Notes under the pieces: generated by a model | Told to the model about the DNA's origin: nothing | What the model saw: the letters and a program-made list of their open reading frames with translations, nothing else | Databases searched by the model: none | From: an uncultured Clostridia bacterium | Lineage (GTDB): Bacteria > Bacillota > Clostridia > Christensenellales > Borkfalkiaceae | Assembly: GCA_947631005.1 (NCBI GenBank) | Contig: CANRJR010000001.1 | Coordinates: forward strand, 62,001 to 126,000 | DNA: 64,000 nt | Reading direction: 5' to 3' | Program-made: the position numbers and the translations under genes | In this document: piece by piece, positions 61,634 through 64,000 of the stretch | Layout of the letters: every line of letters begins with the position of its first letter | How positions within the stretch are numbered: the first letter of the stretch is position 1

Positions 61634-62841
61634 GTCTCTCTCCCGAGCGCGGCGACGTAAAATCCCGCGCCGAACGCCGTATCCGGCAAAAATTGCAACC
61701 CGTATGCCGTTCTTTCGTGCGCGAGCGGACTTTCGCACGGCAGTACGGAAAACGCCGCGTGGCAAGACAAAAATTCGCCGACCGCGCCGTCGTTCTCCCG
61801 CGGCAAAACAGAGCACGTCGCGTAGTAGAGCGCGCCGCCCCGACGCACATAGCGGGCGCAGTTTTCGAGAATGGCGCGTTGCAGGGCGATGAGGGCGGGC
61901 ATGTCCTCCTCCCGCCGCCGCAGGGGCAGATCGGGATTTTCGGCGACCGTCCCCAGCCCCGAACAGGGCACGTCGCACAACACGGCGTCGAACGCCCCCT
62001 CCCATTCGGGACAAAAGACCGCGGAATCGCAGACGCGGGTCTCCACGTCCGCACCCATGCGCCTTGCGTAGCTCCCGATGAGGGCGGCGCGGTGGGGATA
62101 TACGTCGCATGCGACGACCGTTTGGCAGCGTTCTTTGAGCAAAACCGCCTTCCCCCCGGGCGCGGCGCAGGCGTCGAGCAAGCGCGCGCAGGGCGCGACG
62201 ACGGACGCGACGGCGACAGAGCCGACCGACTGAAAGGTGTAGTCCCCGCGGGCAAATCCCTCGTCCCGCGAAAAGTTACGGAAAATTTTCACATTCGGGA
62301 AAGGCGTGTCCTCGTGCGGCAGAGAGAGGTAACGCTCCATGCCGCGCACGAAGCGGACGCTCACGCCGCGGCTCTTTGCGAGCAGGATCGCGGGGGCGCG
62401 CTCCCCGTACGCCGCCTGTATTTCGCGCACCGCAAAGAGCGGGAAGTTGCTCGCGACGGAGAGCCCCTCTTCCCCCGCGGGCAAATGCACTTTTTTCTCG
62501 TCGAAGGCGCGCAAAAAGGCGTTTACGAATCCCGCCGCGCCCCCCTTGCCGAGCTCTTTCACGAGCGCGACCGCCTCGTCGGTGACGGCATAGCGCGGCA
62601 TATCGCAATAGAGCAGACCGCAGAGGGCGAGTTTGAGCGCGATCCGCACGGGCGTCTTGGGCGACCGCGCCGCGAACGTCCCGATACAGAGGGAGAGATA
62701 GCGGTCGTGTTCGAGCACGCCGTACACGAGCTTGACCGTTCTGCCGTGCGCGGGCGGGAGATGTTGGAGGGCGATCTTCAAATGCGCGCCCTTGCCGTAC
62801 ACCTCGGATAAAATTTTATACGGGTCGAGAAAGAGGCTCAA
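61630..62841 (-). CDS. rsmB: 16S rRNA (cytosine967-C5)-methyltransferase RsmB
   Basis: 403 aa. An N-terminal NusB-like domain (about 1-135) is followed by a methyltransferase: LLDACAAPGGKAVLL (about 220-234; SAM), VACDVYPHR, AVLCDVPCSGLGTVAENPDL (about 284-303; PCS motif) and ATCSVLPRENDGAV (about 346; nucleophile Cys in TCS). ATG 62841 lies 26 bp inside fmt, which suggests coupling. Modifies C967 of 16S rRNA. Confidence 0.93.
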   Translation of the reverse strand: MSLFLDPYKILSEVYGKGAHLKIALQHLPPAHGRTVKLVYGVLEHDRYLSLCIGTFAARSPKTPVRIALKLALCGLLYCDMPRYAVTDEAVALVKELGKGGAAGFVNAFLRAFDEKKVHLPAGEEGLSVASNFPLFAVREIQAAYGERAPAILLAKSRGVSVRFVRGMERYLSLPHEDTPFPNVKIFRNFSRDEGFARGDYTFQSVGSVAVASVVAPCARLLDACAAPGGKAVLLKERCQTVVACDVYPHRAALIGSYARRMGADVETRVCDSAVFCPEWEGAFDAVLCDVPCSGLGTVAENPDLPLRRREEDMPALIALQRAILENCARYVRRGGALYYATCSVLPRENDGAVGEFLSCHAAFSVLPCESPLAHERTAYGLQFLPDTAFGAGFYVAALGRET

Positions 62842-63730
62842 ACACGTCCCCCTTGCGAAGTTTTCTTCCGTTCAAAAAGGCGGTATCCGACATGCGTTTC
62901 CCGCCTGCGGGTTGCAAATCGGAGATGCGCACCGCGCCGCTGCCGCATTGCACGACGAGGGTTTTGGTATCCGAGAGCACCGTCCCCGCGGACATGCCCC
63001 CCTCCCCTGCGCATACCTCGGCGAAGTAGAAGTTGAGCGTGAGCCCCCCGATGACGCCAAAGGCGCACGGCGCGGGCGAAAGACCACGGATGAGCGCGCT
63101 CACCTCGGCGGCGGGACGGGAAAAATCCACCTGCTCCCGCGCCACTTTTTTGCAGACGAAGCCCTCCCCCTGCGGAACGAGAGGAGCGCGCCCGACCATC
63201 GGCAACGCCTTTACGATGAGTTCCGCGCCGAGTGCGGCGAGCCGTTCGGTGAGCGTGCCGCAGGTGTCGCGCGGGGAAATGGGCGTTTCGCATTGCAAGA
63301 GCATGTCGCCCGTATCGAGCCCGCGTTCGGTTTTCATGATGGTGACGCCCGTCTTTTCGCACCCGTCGAGGATGGCGCGCGCGATGGGAGCCGCGCCGCG
63401 GTAGGCGGGAAGCAGGGAGGCGTGCACGTTCCATACGCCGAGCGGGAACAAGTCGAGGATCTCCTGCGTGAGGATCTGTCCGTAGGCGCAGGTCACCATG
63501 AGATCGGCGGGAGGCAGGCAATTTGCCTCCTCTTTGAGACGGGCGGGCTGCAACACGGGAATGCCGAGGGAGAGTGCCGTCTCCTTGACGGGCGAGGGCG
63601 TTACGATCCCCTTTCTGCCCTGCGGCTTGTCGGGTTGGGTGAGCACGGCGACGACGTCATACCCCGCCGCGTGCAGAGCTTTGAGGGAGGGTACGGCAAA
63701 GGAAGGCGTACCCGCAAACAGAATGCGCAT
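62816..63730 (-). CDS. fmt: Methionyl-tRNA formyltransferase
   Basis: 304 aa. FAGTPSFAVPSLKAL at the N-terminus, then VTCAYGQILTQEIL and NVHASLLPAYRGAAPIARAIL (about 105-125, catalytic N-x-H) and RGLDTGDMLL (about 139; Asp), followed by a C-terminal OB-fold domain. It formylates initiator Met-tRNA with 10-formyl-THF. ATG 63730 overlaps the def stop codon, matching the usual def-fmt pair. Confidence 0.96.
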   Translation of the reverse strand: MRILFAGTPSFAVPSLKALHAAGYDVVAVLTQPDKPQGRKGIVTPSPVKETALSLGIPVLQPARLKEEANCLPPADLMVTCAYGQILTQEILDLFPLGVWNVHASLLPAYRGAAPIARAILDGCEKTGVTIMKTERGLDTGDMLLQCETPISPRDTCGTLTERLAALGAELIVKALPMVGRAPLVPQGEGFVCKKVAREQVDFSRPAAEVSALIRGLSPAPCAFGVIGGLTLNFYFAEVCAGEGGMSAGTVLSDTKTLVVQCGSGAVRISDLQPAGGKRMSDTAFLNGRKLRKGDVFEPLSRPV

Positions 63731-64000
63731 CAGTCCTCCGCGTCGCGGATGTTCTCCGCTTTATCGGTATAGAGTATGCCGTCGAGGTGGTCGAGTTCGT
63801 GGCAGACGGCGCGGGCGAAGAAGTCGCGCGCGACGATGGAATACTTGTCTCCCTTGCGGTCTTGGAACAGGATCTTCACCTTGGAGGGACGGCGCACCGT
63901 GCCCGCCTTGCCGCGCACGGACAGACAGCCCTCCGCGCCGACCTGCTCCCCCTTTTGCCAGACGAACACGGGATTGATGAATTCAAAATATCCCTCGTCG
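63730..64000 (-). CDS. def: Peptide deformylase (partial, 5' end beyond window)
   Basis: About 90 residues are visible; the frame is open to the window edge, so the GTG at 63969 is internal. Motif II EGCLSVRG (metal Cys) and motif III CHELDHLDG (HExxH) are present. Motif I (GxGxAAxQ) is outside the window. It removes the N-formyl group from nascent proteins; Fe2+ or Zn2+ enzyme. First visible gene of the def-fmt-rsmB-rlmN-rpe-thiN-spoVM-dipeptidase unit, in which neighbouring genes overlap or lie close together. Confidence 0.95.
   Translation of the reverse strand, partial: DEGYFEFINPVFVWQKGEQVGAEGCLSVRGKAGTVRRPSKVKILFQDRKGDKYSIVARDFFARAVCHELDHLDGILYTDKAENIRDAED

Overview
The window is a 64 kb piece of a GC-rich (roughly 60 %) Bacillota chromosome, most likely an uncultured gut-type member of class Clostridia. 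This is inferred from the sporulation genes (spoIIAA-spoIIAB-sigF and a tiny spoVM), the Bacillus-like def-fmt-rsmB-rlmN-rpe-thiN-spoVM order, the FakA/DegV fatty-acid kinase parts, a short archaeal/eukaryal-type ProRS, and plant-glycan enzymes (GH43, GH3, GH13, a CE1-type esterase). Species cannot be named from sequence alone.

Layout. 0-4 kb: a truncated membrane-anchored beta-propeller/SH3-like protein, a GH43 enzyme, a NERD protein and tRNA-Ser(UGA). 4.2-5.2 kb: minD with an overlapping, divergent minE. 5.4-9.9 kb: a possible 24-residue microprotein, a MacB/FtsX-type ABC transporter, its MarR regulator and a CBS-pair transporter. 10-12.9 kb: esterase, thioredoxin-reductase-like flavoprotein and a zinc-ribbon protein with two TIR-like domains. 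13-14.8 kb: an AT-richer island (54-aa zinc ribbon, nucleoside phosphorylase), then two perfect 202-bp tandem repeats that each copy the 3' end of the adjacent tRNA-Ser(GGA). 14.9-26.8 kb: housekeeping (Sfp-type PPTase, ClpB, YitT, AsnRS, ProRS, DegV, phosphohexomutase, transketolase). 26.8-27.5 and 37.4-38.6 kb: dispersed repeats. 27.5-37.4 kb: hypothetical, nitroreductase, ATP-grasp, GNAT-like, YwaF-like, GH13, a domain-permuted GH3 and an M18 aminopeptidase. 38.6-44.1 kb: heterodimeric ABC exporter and the spoIIA operon. 44.2-44.8 kb: five tRNAs (Met-Asp-Phe-Thr-Tyr).

44.8-52.7 kb is an AT-rich accessory block: a possible multi-branched RNA fold, an in-frame DNA-cytosine methyltransferase/restriction-enzyme fusion, an in-frame SipW-type signal peptidase/TasA-like fusion, and a three-gene restriction-modification operon (m5C MTase, N6-adenine-type MTase, HNH nuclease). 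That operon is bounded by perfect 59-bp direct repeats that each carry a terminator. 52.8-64 kb returns to core genes: HD protein, RecG, membrane protein, FakA and Asp23 on one strand, rpmB on the other, then the translationally coupled def-fmt-rsmB-rlmN-rpe-thiN-spoVM-dipeptidase unit.

A recurring feature is a strong TTGACA/TATAAT promoter (17-nt spacer) ending only 6-7 nt before the ATG at five genes, which predicts leaderless mRNAs. Most other genes have a normal GGAGG-type Shine-Dalgarno sequence.
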